Positions 45,630-54,877 of a stretch of DNA of 64,000 nucleotides are shown piece after piece. This DNA comes from Mesorhizobium sp. L-8-3 (GTDB lineage Bacteria > Pseudomonadota > Alphaproteobacteria > Rhizobiales > Rhizobiaceae): contig NZ_AP023262.1 in NCBI RefSeq assembly GCF_016756615.1, positions 2,667,501 through 2,731,500 of the forward strand. Reading direction: 5' to 3'. The notes beneath the pieces are model-generated. The model saw nothing but the letters and a program-made list of their open reading frames with translations, did no database searches and was not told the origin of the DNA. Position 1 is the stretch's first letter. Every line of letters starts with the position of its first letter. The translations under genes and the position numbers were made by a program.

Positions 45630-46649
45630 ATGAAAAAGATCGGCTTCCTCTCATTCGGGCATTGGTCGCCCTCATTCCAATCGCAGACACGGTCGGCGTC
45701 CGACGCGCTGCTGCAGTCGATCGACCTGGCGGTTGCGGCCGAGGAACTGGGTGCGGACGGCGCCTATTTCCGCGTGCATCACTTTGCCCGCCAGCTCGCT
45801 TCTCCCTTTCCGTTGCTGGCTGCCGTCGGCGCCAGGACGAAACGCATCGAGATCGGCACGGCCGTTATCGACATGCGTTATGAGAATCCGCTCTACATGG
45901 CCGAGGATGCCGGTGCTGCCGACCTGATCGCCGGCGGGCGCCTGCAACTGGGCATCAGCCGCGGGTCGCCCGAGCAGGTGATCGACGGCTGGCGCTATTT
46001 CGGCTACGTGCCGCAGGAGAACCAGACCGACGCCGACATGGCGCGGCGCCATGCCGAGATCTTCCTCGATCTGCTGCGCGGCAGGGGATTTGCGCAGCCC
46101 AACCCGCGCCCGATGTTCCCGAACCCGCCGGGCCTGCTGCGCGTCGAGCCGCATTCGGAGGGCCTGCGCGAGCGCATCTGGTGGGGCGCGGCTACCAATG
46201 CCACGGCGGAATGGGCGGCGAAGCTCGGCATGAACCTCCAGAGCTCGACCCTCAAATTCGACGAGAGCGGACAGCCGCTTCACATCCAGCAGGCCGAGCA
46301 GATCCGCGCCTTCCGCGCGGCGTGGAAGGCGGCCGGCCACGAGCACGAGCCGCGCGTGTCGGTCAGCCGCAGCATCTTCGCGCTGGTCGACGACCGCGAC
46401 CGGGCCTATTTCGGCGGCAGCGACAGCCAGGACCATTTCGGCTACATCGAGGCGGACACACGTGCCGTTTTCGGCCGTTCCTATGCGGCGGAGCCCGACA
46501 TCCTCGTCGAGGAACTGAAGAAGGACGAGGCGATCGCCGAGGCCGACACGCTGCTCCTGACGGTGCCCAACCAGTTGGGTGTCGACTACAACGCCCATGT
46601 GATCGAGGCGATCCTGAAGCACGTCGCGCCGGCCCTCGGCTGGCGCTAA
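45630..46649 (+). CDS. luciferase-like (LLM class) flavin-dependent monooxygenase
   Basis: A 339-residue TIM-barrel flavin enzyme. 'SIDLAVAAEELGADGAYFRVHHF' pieces near residues 30-55, 'RIEIGTAVIDMRYENP' and 'RLQLGISRGSP' are family features. It would use reduced FMN or F420-like flavin and oxygen on an unknown substrate. It is 186 bases upstream of the BKACE-type gene; the two may work together but no overlap proves it. Confidence 0.88.
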   Translation: MKKIGFLSFGHWSPSFQSQTRSASDALLQSIDLAVAAEELGADGAYFRVHHFARQLASPFPLLAAVGARTKRIEIGTAVIDMRYENPLYMAEDAGAADLIAGGRLQLGISRGSPEQVIDGWRYFGYVPQENQTDADMARRHAEIFLDLLRGRGFAQPNPRPMFPNPPGLLRVEPHSEGLRERIWWGAATNATAEWAAKLGMNLQSSTLKFDESGQPLHIQQAEQIRAFRAAWKAAGHEHEPRVSVSRSIFALVDDRDRAYFGGSDSQDHFGYIEADTRAVFGRSYAAEPDILVEELKKDEAIAEADTLLLTVPNQLGVDYNAHVIEAILKHVAPALGWR

Positions 46650-46835
46650 GAGCCGTTGCGATGGGGGGCCGGCGGCCGGGATTAGCCAACGGGCGGCGTC
46701 GAGTACCCATGACGGCGATACTCGACTGCGATCGGGCACTGAACTGTCAGGAGTGTGAACGCCGATCCCGATCTGCCCAATGCCGAGCCGAGCATCGCTT
46801 GCTATGGTGTGCCTAGACCGGGCGAGGGCGAGGAG

Positions 46836-47582
46836 ATGCGGGTGAAAGGGAACGCTTTTCTTCAGGCCGCCTTGAACGGCGACAGCGTTCATCCCGCCAC
46901 TCCGCGCGATCCCGAGAGCATCGCCGAAGCAGCCCGGTCGGCTGTCGCCGCGGGCGCGCATTCGGTTCATGTTCATGCCTTCGACGAAAACGGTCGCGAG
47001 ACGCTCGCGGCGCGTTTCTGCGCCGAGACGATCCGGTCGATCCGGGCCGCCTGCCCCGGCATCCCCATATCCTTGACGACTTCGGCGGCCATCGAGCCGG
47101 ACCCGGAAAGACGGCTTGGTACAATCAGGAGCTGGCAGGAGTTGCCTGATCTGGTTACGGCGAACCAGGGGGAAGCCGGGATCGTGTTGCTATGTGAGGA
47201 GCTTCTATCGCGGGGTGTCGCGATTGAAGTCGGGCTCCTGTCGGTCGACGACGCAAGGCTCTTCGTCCGCTCGGGGCTTGCCGCGCGCTGCCGGCGCGTG
47301 CTCATCGAGCCACTGGATCTCGATTCCGACGTGGCCGTTCGGCATGCCGTGGAAATGGAAGCCATCGTCATGTCTGCGGGCATCCGCCTGGAACAGGTGC
47401 ATCACGGTAATGGAGCGGCATGCTGGGCGGTCAACAGGCGCGCGCTCGCGAAGGGTCATGGCATTCGAACCGGTTTGGAAGATGTCACGGTCCTGCCTGA
47501 CGGAACGCCGGCGAGGGACAATGCCGAACTGGTTGCCGCTGCTGTGGCTTTGATCGCTTCGCAAGCGCGGATGTCGCCCTGA
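46836..47582 (+). CDS. BKACE-family (DUF849) beta-keto acid cleavage enzyme
   Basis: A 248-residue protein, shorter than the usual 270-310. The metal ligands are 'VHVHAFDENGRET' and 'HHGNG', and 'IEVGL' and 'GIRTGLEDVTVL' complete the active site. Family members condense a beta-keto acid with acetyl-CoA to give a CoA ester and acetoacetate, for example in lysine fermentation. The ATG at 46836 follows 'gcgaggag' and gives the expected N terminus; an upstream GTG would add 27 unrelated residues. Confidence 0.85.
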   Translation: MRVKGNAFLQAALNGDSVHPATPRDPESIAEAARSAVAAGAHSVHVHAFDENGRETLAARFCAETIRSIRAACPGIPISLTTSAAIEPDPERRLGTIRSWQELPDLVTANQGEAGIVLLCEELLSRGVAIEVGLLSVDDARLFVRSGLAARCRRVLIEPLDLDSDVAVRHAVEMEAIVMSAGIRLEQVHHGNGAACWAVNRRALAKGHGIRTGLEDVTVLPDGTPARDNAELVAAAVALIASQARMSP

Positions 47583-47785
47583 CGGATTGGTTCATTGCCG
47601 TGTGAATATCGGCAGTGTTGGGGCCGCGACGTTTGATCGAGCGGAACGCGCCACGAGCTTGTCGGCCATGCATCCGCACACGTAACTTACATGCTCACGC
47701 TCGCGCCAGGCGCGTTCCGTTCCTACTGTGCCGCGCGGTGGGTCTGTTGTCCTTCGTTACCAATCCAGAGATAGAGGAAAGAGTT

Positions 47786-48286
47786 ATGCACACCCGGATG
47801 AAAATCGGCGCCGCTGCGGTCTTTGTGGCCCTGGCTGCAACAGGCGCGGCCGCCGAGACGTACAAGAAATACGGGTCGGAAGCCGGCTGGGATATCTATG
47901 CCACCGGTGGCGCGGACAGCGGTTGCCTGATGTCCAGGAACCTGACCCCCGAAACGCAGTTCCAGATGGGTATCGTCCCGGATGCGGAGGCGCGCGGCTA
48001 TATTGCGCTCTACACCAAGGAGGGTACGCAGATCGGCACCGGAGAACAGATTTCCGTGCTTTTTGATATCGACGGACAGCAATTCACCGGCGAAGCGACG
48101 GGCCGGCAGATGATGGACGGCTACACGGGAGCCTTTGCCTGGGTCGACAATCCCGCGTTCATCTACGAACTCGCCAAGAAGAAGACGCTGACCATTACGC
48201 CGGCAGGCGGCGAGCCCATCGTGCTGAGCCTCGCGGGAACCGATGCCGCGCTGAAGGCGCTGCAGGCGTGCCAGGAAAAACAGTAG
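47786..48286 (+). CDS. periplasmic hypothetical protein
   Basis: A 166-residue secreted protein with a signal peptide (about residues 1-24, '...TGAAA'). The mature part is beta-rich ('GWDIYATGGADSGCLMSR', 'GYIALYTKEG'), with two Cys (one near residue 51, one at the C terminus) that could form a disulfide. It resembles small IalB-like or stress-related periplasmic proteins of rhizobia in shape, but I cannot assign a family firmly. Ribosome-binding site: gaggaaag. Confidence 0.75.
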   Translation: MHTRMKIGAAAVFVALAATGAAAETYKKYGSEAGWDIYATGGADSGCLMSRNLTPETQFQMGIVPDAEARGYIALYTKEGTQIGTGEQISVLFDIDGQQFTGEATGRQMMDGYTGAFAWVDNPAFIYELAKKKTLTITPAGGEPIVLSLAGTDAALKALQACQEKQ

Positions 48287-48303
48287 AGGCATACCTGCTC
48301 GGA

Positions 48304-48334
48304 TCGAGCTGGCGGCGCTACGACGCCAGCTCGA
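48304..48334. terminator. 11-bp hairpin between convergent genes
   Basis: 'tcgagctggcg' and 'cgccagctcga' form a perfect stem with a 9-base loop 18 bases after the periplasmic protein gene. There is no T run on the plus strand. The position between two convergent genes suits a terminator. Confidence 0.5.
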
Positions 48335-48469
48335 CCGAGAAAAACGAACTTGCTCGGGCATCGCTGATCGATCTCGTCACGCATTCCGGCCGCTCCGCCA
48401 GCAGGCCGCAATACAGTAGGCCGTTGTACCGCCCTTCCCAGGGCGGGCATTGCCCTACGACCTCATGGC

Positions 48470-49462
48470 TCAGGCGACTTCCTCGACCAACTGCGGCGGC
48501 AGGTGCAGGTAGCGTGCGACCTTGCGTTTGGCAGCTATGTCGCTCCAGATGCGGCCGACATCTTCCTCGCTGAGCGAGACGGCGCATGCGACCTGCGCCG
48601 CTGGCACGCCGTTGTCCAGCCCGTAGAGGCACAGGTCCATCTTGTCGTAGGGGAGGGCGAAGTAGAACTCCTCCTGGGTCTGCGCCAGCGAGTAGGTGTC
48701 GGTGGTGGGCGGACGGCGGCGCACCTCTTCGGGTACGCCGAGATGGGCGGCGAGCTGATAGACCTGCGACTTGTAGAGATGCGCGATCGGCTTCACGTCG
48801 GCGGCGCCGTCGCCATTCTTCACGAAGAAGCCCTGGTCGTATTCCAGCCGGTTCGGCGTGCCGACGACGGCATGGTTGAGCCGGTCGGCATGATAATATT
48901 CGAGCTGCTTGCGGGTGCGCTGCTTCATGTTGGTGGCCGCCACGATGCCGAGATAGACAGGTGCCGGCAGGCGGTGTTTCTCGGTGCGGCCGTCGGGGCT
49001 GCGCACGACAAGCGACGAGATGTTGTAGCCCGTGGTGGTCAGCGCATTGGCGATGACGATCTTCGAGCTCCAGCCCGGGCCGTAGTCCGGCATCATCTGG
49101 CGGATGAAGCCGTCGCGGCGCCTGTAGCATCCCATGGCTTCGAGCGCCGGGCCGATATCCTCGACCTCGCCTGGCAAGCCGAAAGTGTCGGCGACCAGCC
49201 GGCCGAGCCGCAGGCTCTCGGGATCGGAATCGTTCTCCGGCATGAACAGGCAGAACACGTTCTGCGGCCCGACGGCGCGCGCGGCGAGCGCGGCGCAGAC
49301 GCTGGAATCGATGCCGCCGGAGAGGCCGAGCACGAGGCCCCGCTTGCGCACCGTGCCGCGCAACTGCTCACGCAGCGCCGCGACGATGCGCGCGGTTTCG
49401 GCCTCGGCGTCGATGTCGAGCGTCCTCATGGAAAACGGCGCGTCGCGGCCGGCTGACGTCAT
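48470..49462 (-). CDS. NAD synthetase-like ATP-dependent amidating enzyme (NadE family)
   Basis: A 330-residue ATP-pyrophosphatase with the PP-loop S48-G-G-I-D-S-S54 and family residues 'GYNISSLVVRS', 'GTPNRLEYDQGFF', 'NGDGAADVKPIAHLYKSQV'. It lacks the N-terminal glutaminase domain of bacterial NadE of the long type, so it would take free ammonia or an amide from a partner. It is the last gene of an operon with an acyl carrier protein, AMP ligase and asparagine synthetase, so it may activate and amidate a pathway intermediate instead of making NAD. The ATG at 49462 gives the usual length. Confidence 0.88.
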   Translation of the reverse strand: MTSAGRDAPFSMRTLDIDAEAETARIVAALREQLRGTVRKRGLVLGLSGGIDSSVCAALAARAVGPQNVFCLFMPENDSDPESLRLGRLVADTFGLPGEVEDIGPALEAMGCYRRRDGFIRQMMPDYGPGWSSKIVIANALTTTGYNISSLVVRSPDGRTEKHRLPAPVYLGIVAATNMKQRTRKQLEYYHADRLNHAVVGTPNRLEYDQGFFVKNGDGAADVKPIAHLYKSQVYQLAAHLGVPEEVRRRPPTTDTYSLAQTQEEFYFALPYDKMDLCLYGLDNGVPAAQVACAVSLSEEDVGRIWSDIAAKRKVARYLHLPPQLVEEVA

Positions 49463-49484
49463 CTTGTCCTGTCTCCTGCTTTCA

Positions 49485-50999
49485 TCACACCAGCCGCCGC
49501 ACGACCTTGCCGCTCGCCGTCCTGGGCAGCGCGCTGCGGAACTCGATCGTCTTCGGCACCATGAAATCCGGTAGGCCACGCGCGCAGTGGCGCAACACGT
49601 CGCGCTCGCTCGGCGGCGGATCCGACGGCACGATCACCGCGTGGAGCGCAAGGCCGAGGATGCCGTCGGGAACGCCTGTCACCACCGCCTCTGCGACGCC
49701 GGGGCAGGCATGCAGCACGGCTTCGACCTGTCTGGGCGCGACCTTCTCGCCGCGGATCTTCAGCATGTCATCCTTGCGGCCGACGAAGGTGAGGAAGCCT
49801 TCCTCGTCGGCGGTGAAGAGATCGCCGGTATGGAGCACCTTCTCCCAGGGGTTGGCGCCGGGCCGCAGCGCCGCGTCGGTGGCCTCGGCATTCTCCCAGT
49901 AGCCGCGCATCAGATGCGGCCCGCGCACGACCAACTCGCCGACGACATCAGGGCCGACGGGCCGTCCGTCTTCGCCGACGACATAGGCCTCGGTGTTGGG
50001 GATGGCCTTGCCGACGGAGCCTGGCCTCCGGTCCAGTTCCTCAGGCGGCAGGAAGGCAGCGCGGGCGCATTCGGTGAGGCCGTACATCAGATAAAGCTTT
50101 GCTTCGGGGAACAACGCCCGCAAGCCCTCGACATGGGAAGGCGGAAGCGGTGCGGCGGCATTGGTGACGTAGCGCAGCGCCGGCAGGCTATCCGGCGTCA
50201 GTTCCTTCATCGAGAGCAGCATTGCCGCGATGGTCGGAACCAGCGGCAGGCCCGTCACGCCCTCGGCGCGCGCCGTTTCGATGACGGCATGGGGAAAGGC
50301 GAAACTCTTCGCCAGCACCAGCCTGCCGCCGCGGCGGATGGTGACGAAAAGCTGGTAGAGCCCATAGGTGAAGGAGAACGGCAGCAGGCCGAGCACCACG
50401 TCGTCGGCGGTGCTGCCGAGATAGGCGGCGATCGAGGCCGAGGCGGCGTCGATGCTGGCATGCGTCATCATCACGCCCTTCGGGCGGCCGGTCGTGCCTG
50501 ACGTGTAGATGAGCATGGCGAGGTCGGCGTCGATGCCGGCTTCCGCCGATGAAACCTCTGCGGGAGCGGAGATGCAATCCTCGAAGGCGACGACATCGGC
50601 TTCGGATGGGCCCACGCCACGGGCGGAAATCACAAGCGGGCGGAGCGCACCGGCGGCCTCGGCGCAGAGCCTTGTGTATTTCGCCTGCGTCAGCACGGCG
50701 CTTGGCCGGCAATCGCGCATGATCTGGCCGAGCCAGTCGGCCTTGACGGACGGATTGACGGGACAGAACACGGCACCGGCCTTGAGCACCGCGAAGATCG
50801 CGACCGGCGTCTCCCAGACGTTCTCCATGAACAGCACGACCCGGTCGCCGCGCAAGACGCCGCGTGCGCGCAGCGAGGCTGCGAGCCTGTCCGAGAGCCC
50901 GTCCAGCTTGGCGTAGGAGAGGCGCATGCCGTCGGCGACGACGGCCATCCCGGCGGGATCGGCCGCCGCGCTTTCGCGCAGGAACGCCTCGACGCGCAT
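49485..50999 (-). CDS. AMP-forming acyl/amino acid ligase
   Basis: A 504-residue adenylate-forming enzyme. Core motifs: 'IYTSGTTGRPKG' (A3), 'YGLTECARAAF' (A5), 'LHTGDLF' (A7) and the catalytic Lys in 'PRTASGKVVRR' near the C terminus. It resembles the AMP ligases encoded next to stand-alone acyl carrier proteins and should load a carboxylic acid onto the ACP encoded 10 bases upstream. Confidence 0.92.
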   Translation of the reverse strand: MRVEAFLRESAAADPAGMAVVADGMRLSYAKLDGLSDRLAASLRARGVLRGDRVVLFMENVWETPVAIFAVLKAGAVFCPVNPSVKADWLGQIMRDCRPSAVLTQAKYTRLCAEAAGALRPLVISARGVGPSEADVVAFEDCISAPAEVSSAEAGIDADLAMLIYTSGTTGRPKGVMMTHASIDAASASIAAYLGSTADDVVLGLLPFSFTYGLYQLFVTIRRGGRLVLAKSFAFPHAVIETARAEGVTGLPLVPTIAAMLLSMKELTPDSLPALRYVTNAAAPLPPSHVEGLRALFPEAKLYLMYGLTECARAAFLPPEELDRRPGSVGKAIPNTEAYVVGEDGRPVGPDVVGELVVRGPHLMRGYWENAEATDAALRPGANPWEKVLHTGDLFTADEEGFLTFVGRKDDMLKIRGEKVAPRQVEAVLHACPGVAEAVVTGVPDGILGLALHAVIVPSDPPPSERDVLRHCARGLPDFMVPKTIEFRSALPRTASGKVVRRLV

Positions 51000-51009
51000 C
51001 GAAGGGGCC

Positions 51010-51279
51010 TCAGCCTGCCGCCCGCATGCCGGCCTGCCTGGCGCCCACGAAGGCGGCGATGCGGGCGACGGAATCGAGATTGGCGGGAACGATGTCGGCA
51101 TCCGCCACCGCGATGCCGAAACGCTCCTCGAGGAACGAGACCATCTCGAGGATGCCGGTGGAGTCGACGATGTCGTTCTCGACCAGCGACAGGTCGTCGC
51201 CGAGCGCATAATCCTCGTCGCCGAACAGGAAGTTCTCGACGATGAAGGCGCGAATCTGGGCTGCGGTGGTGTCGGGCAT
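51010..51279 (-). CDS. stand-alone acyl carrier protein
   Basis: An 89-residue ACP. The phosphopantetheine Ser is in 'DIVDSTGILEMVSFLEE' (the usual D-S-L is D-S-T). Helix pattern and length are normal. It sits between the AMP ligase and the asparagine synthetase genes with gaps of 10 and 20 bases, so it is likely the carrier on which their product is built. Confidence 0.92.
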   Translation of the reverse strand: MPDTTAAQIRAFIVENFLFGDEDYALGDDLSLVENDIVDSTGILEMVSFLEERFGIAVADADIVPANLDSVARIAAFVGARQAGMRAAG

Positions 51280-51299
51280 GGCTCGTCTCTCGAAAAGTG

Positions 51300-53249
51300 T
51301 CAGGATACCGGCTCGCGGAGCCGGCTGGTTTCTCGGGTCGCGAAGCTGCGTAGCCAGAGCTGCGCCGACACGATCCCGACAAAGGCGGCGTTGTCGCGGA
51401 AGCTGCCGATGGCGCCCCGCCGGCTCTTCTCCAGGAGCTTGGTCGTGGCCTGCGGGTTGAACAGGCCGCCTGCCGCAAGTGCCGATGGCGACAGGAGTTC
51501 GCCGACATAGTCGCCCGACGGGCCGGCGAAGGCGCGGCTGTCGGGCGCGCGATAGGGCTGCTTGGGACGCCGGCCGATCGACGGGGGCAGGAGATCGGCC
51601 GCGGCCTCGCGCAGGATGTGCTTTTCGCGCAGACCGCGCAGCTTCAGCCCGGCGGGGATGCGTGCGGCGAATTCGACCAGCCGGTGGTCGAGGAAGGGAA
51701 AGCGCGTCTCGACGCCATGCGCCATCGCCATGCGATCGCCCTGGCTCGACAGGATGTAACCGGGCAGCAGGAAGCTGGTCTCGATGAACTGGGCCTGGTG
51801 GAGCGGGTGCCACCGCCTGAAGTCTTCCGGCAAGGTACCGGCCAGTTCCTCGGCGGCATCGTAGCCGGCGAGCGTGTCGCGCAGTTCCTGCGAAAAGAAG
51901 ATCTTGGCGCCCGACGTGGCCCGGATGCGCGGCCGGTGCGAGAAGAGCGGATCATCGGGCGCGTCGGTTCCGGCGCCGAAAAAGGCGGCCAGATACTCCG
52001 GCGACTGTTTCTGCAGCCCCGGCAGATAGGGATAGATCTTCCGGAAGAGATGGGGACGTATGCGAGAGCCGGGCTGGCGTCCGCAGAAACGCCGGATGCG
52101 GCTTTCCTTGAACAGGTCGTAGCCGGCGAAGACCTCGTCGGCGCCTTCGCCCGACAGCACCACCTTCAGCCCCTCGTCGCGCACCAGGCCCGACAGCAGA
52201 TAGAGCGGGGCAGGGGCGGTGCGCAGCACCGGGCGCTCCATGTGCCGCTCCGCAACAGGGAAAACGCCGGCGATGTCGTCGGGCCGGCAGGCGACCATGT
52301 GGTGCCGCGTGTCGAGCGCCTCGACCATGACCGACTGGAACGGGCTCTCGTCGAATTCGGCGTCTTCGAAGGTGACGGCGAAGGTCCTGAGGCCGGCCGG
52401 GGCGATGCGTGCGGCGAGAGCGGAAATGATGGAGGAATCGAGCCCGCCCGACAGGAAGGACCCCACCTCGACGTCGGCACGGAGTCTGATGCGGGTGGCA
52501 TCCTCCAGCAGCGCCCGCAGTTCTTCGGCGATGCGGGCCTCCGAGCGGGGGGCGGCCTCCTCGCCGGCGTCGGGAAAGCCGAGCGACCAGTAGGCTCTGC
52601 TGCGCGCCCGTCCACGCTCGACGACCATGATCCGGCCCGGAGCGAGTTCCGAGATGTCCTTGAAGGCGGTGCGCGGCGCGATCGGCGCCCAGAGCGTGAA
52701 GATCTGGTCGAGCGCGACCGGATCGATTTCGGCCACGATGCCGGGAACCTGGAGCAGCGCCTTCACCTCGGAGGCGAAATAGAGTGTGCCGGCCCGCCAG
52801 GTGTAGAACAGCGGCCGAACGCCCATGCGGTCGCGAGCCAGAATCAGGCGGCGGCGCGGCGCGTCCCAGATTGCGAAAGCGAAGTCGCCGTTGAGCCCGG
52901 AGACGAAGTCTTCGCCCAGTTCCTGATAGAGCTGGAGGATGACCTCGGTGTCGCTCGTCGTGCGGAAGCGGCGGCCGCGCGCCATAAGCATCTCGCGCAG
53001 CTCGACATAGTTGAACACCTCGCCATTGTAGGTGATGTGGATATTGCCGTCGGCACTGCTCATCGGCTGGGCGCCGTCGACGAGGTCGATGACGGAAAGG
53101 CGGCGATGTCCGAGACCGGCGTCCTGGCCGACGAAGACGCCTTCCCCATCCGGGCCGCGATGCGCGATCGCGCCCGTCATGCGCAGCAGCAGCTCCGTGG
53201 CCTCGGCATGCGGCAGCTCGCGGCCGAAGTAGCCGGCTATGCCGCACAT
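51300..53249 (-). CDS. asnB: glutamine-dependent asparagine synthetase-type amidotransferase
   Basis: A 649-residue class II amidotransferase. The catalytic Cys2 is exposed after Met removal ('MCGIAGYFG'); the glutaminase part has 'HRGPDGEG' and 'NGEVFNY'. The synthetase part has the PP-loop 'SFLSGGLDSSIISAL' and 'GEGADEVFAGYDLF'. In operons with ACP and ligase such enzymes amidate a special substrate rather than aspartate, as in the exosortase-associated and antibiotic pathways; this is inferred from context. Confidence 0.93.
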   Translation of the reverse strand: MCGIAGYFGRELPHAEATELLLRMTGAIAHRGPDGEGVFVGQDAGLGHRRLSVIDLVDGAQPMSSADGNIHITYNGEVFNYVELREMLMARGRRFRTTSDTEVILQLYQELGEDFVSGLNGDFAFAIWDAPRRRLILARDRMGVRPLFYTWRAGTLYFASEVKALLQVPGIVAEIDPVALDQIFTLWAPIAPRTAFKDISELAPGRIMVVERGRARSRAYWSLGFPDAGEEAAPRSEARIAEELRALLEDATRIRLRADVEVGSFLSGGLDSSIISALAARIAPAGLRTFAVTFEDAEFDESPFQSVMVEALDTRHHMVACRPDDIAGVFPVAERHMERPVLRTAPAPLYLLSGLVRDEGLKVVLSGEGADEVFAGYDLFKESRIRRFCGRQPGSRIRPHLFRKIYPYLPGLQKQSPEYLAAFFGAGTDAPDDPLFSHRPRIRATSGAKIFFSQELRDTLAGYDAAEELAGTLPEDFRRWHPLHQAQFIETSFLLPGYILSSQGDRMAMAHGVETRFPFLDHRLVEFAARIPAGLKLRGLREKHILREAAADLLPPSIGRRPKQPYRAPDSRAFAGPSGDYVGELLSPSALAAGGLFNPQATTKLLEKSRRGAIGSFRDNAAFVGIVSAQLWLRSFATRETSRLREPVS

Positions 53250-53276
53250 GCGCCCAGTCCTCTGCAGCCACCCGGT

Positions 53277-54383
53277 CTATTCAAAACTGTCTCCGATCAG
53301 CCGCGACCAGGATTCGCCGGCAAAGCCGTTGAAGAAGGCCTTGCCGGCCAGGAACGGCTCCAGCAATGCCGGATTGCGCGCATGCACGATGCTGGACGAC
53401 GCATGCACGAAGACGAAGCGGCGGCCGAGCATCGCCTCGAGCAGGGCCGGCTGGGTGCGGCCGCGCAGGGCGACGATGCCATAGCCAGCGGCGTGAGCCA
53501 ACATGCTGTCGAGCACGGCACCTGCCTGACCGGGCGCGAACAGGATCTGCACCACACGGCCCACCCGGCCGGGATCGCCGTAATAGAGGAACATGCCAAG
53601 CGGTCGGCCGCCGCGCGCGGTGACGACCCGCCGCACCATGCCGCCATAGATCGCCTTGCGGCGCGATTCCGCCACCATGCGCGCCAGGCTTTCGGTTCGC
53701 CAGACCGGCCGCGCCGCGAAATCCGTGGTGAAGTTCTGGAACATCTCGACGGCCGTCGCATCGTCGGCATCGGCGCTCGGCATGGCGTCGGCACCCATGG
53801 CGGCGGGCAGGCTCGTCCAGCGTGGCTCGTCCGGCCCGCGCCGCAAAAATGCGTCGATCGGCCGGGCGAGCGGCGCCGCCAGCCGGGCGAGGCCGATCCT
53901 GCGCCCGGCCATCTCGGCGACGAAACCCGCGGGACGGATCACGCGGAGCCATTCGAGGCTGTGGTCGGGCAGCACGGTTGCGCGCAGCTTTCGCCACATG
54001 GTCGTGGAAATGTCGTTGGCGGTTTCGGTCAGCGATATATCCTGCGGGCCGGCGAGGAAGGCGCGCATCAGCCGGGCGCCGGCGAACGGGTCCTCGTCAT
54101 GGCGGTCCACCATCAGCGTACCGCAGATCGCGCCGCGCGCCGGCTTTCCGCCGATCTCCATGGACATCGGCAGCGCGCCGATGAAGCCGTTGACGGCGCC
54201 GGCGTCGTCCAGATGCACGAAAGAGTTGATTTCCGGATCCTGGTCTGGACCTTCCAGGAACACCTGGCCGAGATAGGCGGCAAGCGACAGCGCAACCGGT
54301 TCGCGGCTCTTGCGCAGGATGCGCTGAAACAGCTCCGCGACCGTCGGCAGGTCGTCTTGCCTCAAAGTCCTAACGCTGCCCAC
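53277..54383 (-). CDS. GNAT-like acyltransferase of the ACP operon
   Basis: A 368-residue protein that looks like two GNAT-type acyltransferase domains: the N-terminal half starts 'VRTLRQDDLPTVAELFQRIL' and contains 'GFIGALPMSMEIGGK', and the second half has 'RPLGMFLYYGDPGRVGRVVQILF'. It is the first gene of the operon, 27 bases before asnB. The start is uncertain: GTG at 54383 gives a typical GNAT N terminus, while an ATG at 54449 would add a basic stretch. It may transfer an acyl group to the small molecule or the ACP product. Confidence 0.75.
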   Translation of the reverse strand: MGSVRTLRQDDLPTVAELFQRILRKSREPVALSLAAYLGQVFLEGPDQDPEINSFVHLDDAGAVNGFIGALPMSMEIGGKPARGAICGTLMVDRHDEDPFAGARLMRAFLAGPQDISLTETANDISTTMWRKLRATVLPDHSLEWLRVIRPAGFVAEMAGRRIGLARLAAPLARPIDAFLRRGPDEPRWTSLPAAMGADAMPSADADDATAVEMFQNFTTDFAARPVWRTESLARMVAESRRKAIYGGMVRRVVTARGGRPLGMFLYYGDPGRVGRVVQILFAPGQAGAVLDSMLAHAAGYGIVALRGRTQPALLEAMLGRRFVFVHASSSIVHARNPALLEPFLAGKAFFNGFAGESWSRLIGDSFE

Positions 54384-54877
54384 AGCCGCTTCCGAGCTCC
54401 GATGGCGACCTTGCCGCCGTCGATGATGTTTCCCTTGCGAAGGCGGCAAGCTAGCAGGCGGTGATTAACGTTAGGTTCCCCCCGGGGGGCGGAGGACGCG
54501 CCGACGATCCCGCGCCGCCCGGGAGGACATCCATCTCGGCGAACAATGACCACCCGGAGCATCGATGACATTCGACAGGCCTCGCGGCCTTGGCACCCCC
54601 TGCGGCAGGTATTGAACAACCCGGCAGTTTCCCCAAAGGGCAATATCGCCAAGCACCGATCCTGCGTAGACTTGCCGTTATGTAAGGCAGGACGCGCTGT
54701 GTTTATCGACCACAACAAAGTCCGGTCTTGCCGAGGCGCTTGGCTTGTAAGCGCGAACGCATGGAATAACCCAAGTGTTCGCCTTCCTGCCGATCGAGGC
54801 TTCGTGGTTGCGGCCCAGCGGCCATGGTGCAACCTTGGATCGCAGGCAAAGGGCACGTCCCGAGGAGGACCAGTGGC
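54384..54877. other. divergent intergenic region
   Basis: About 490 bases separating the ACP operon from the sulfatase operon. A short GC palindrome ('ccccccgggggg' near 54479) is the only structure I see. A plus-strand frame from 54546 has poor codon pattern and no ribosome-binding site and was not accepted as a gene. Confidence 0.5.

Noticed and set aside
51618..54464. A 948-codon plus-strand ORF
   Set aside because: It is antisense to asnB and the acyltransferase gene; in high-GC DNA the opposite strand of real genes stays open. The translation has no recognisable domain.
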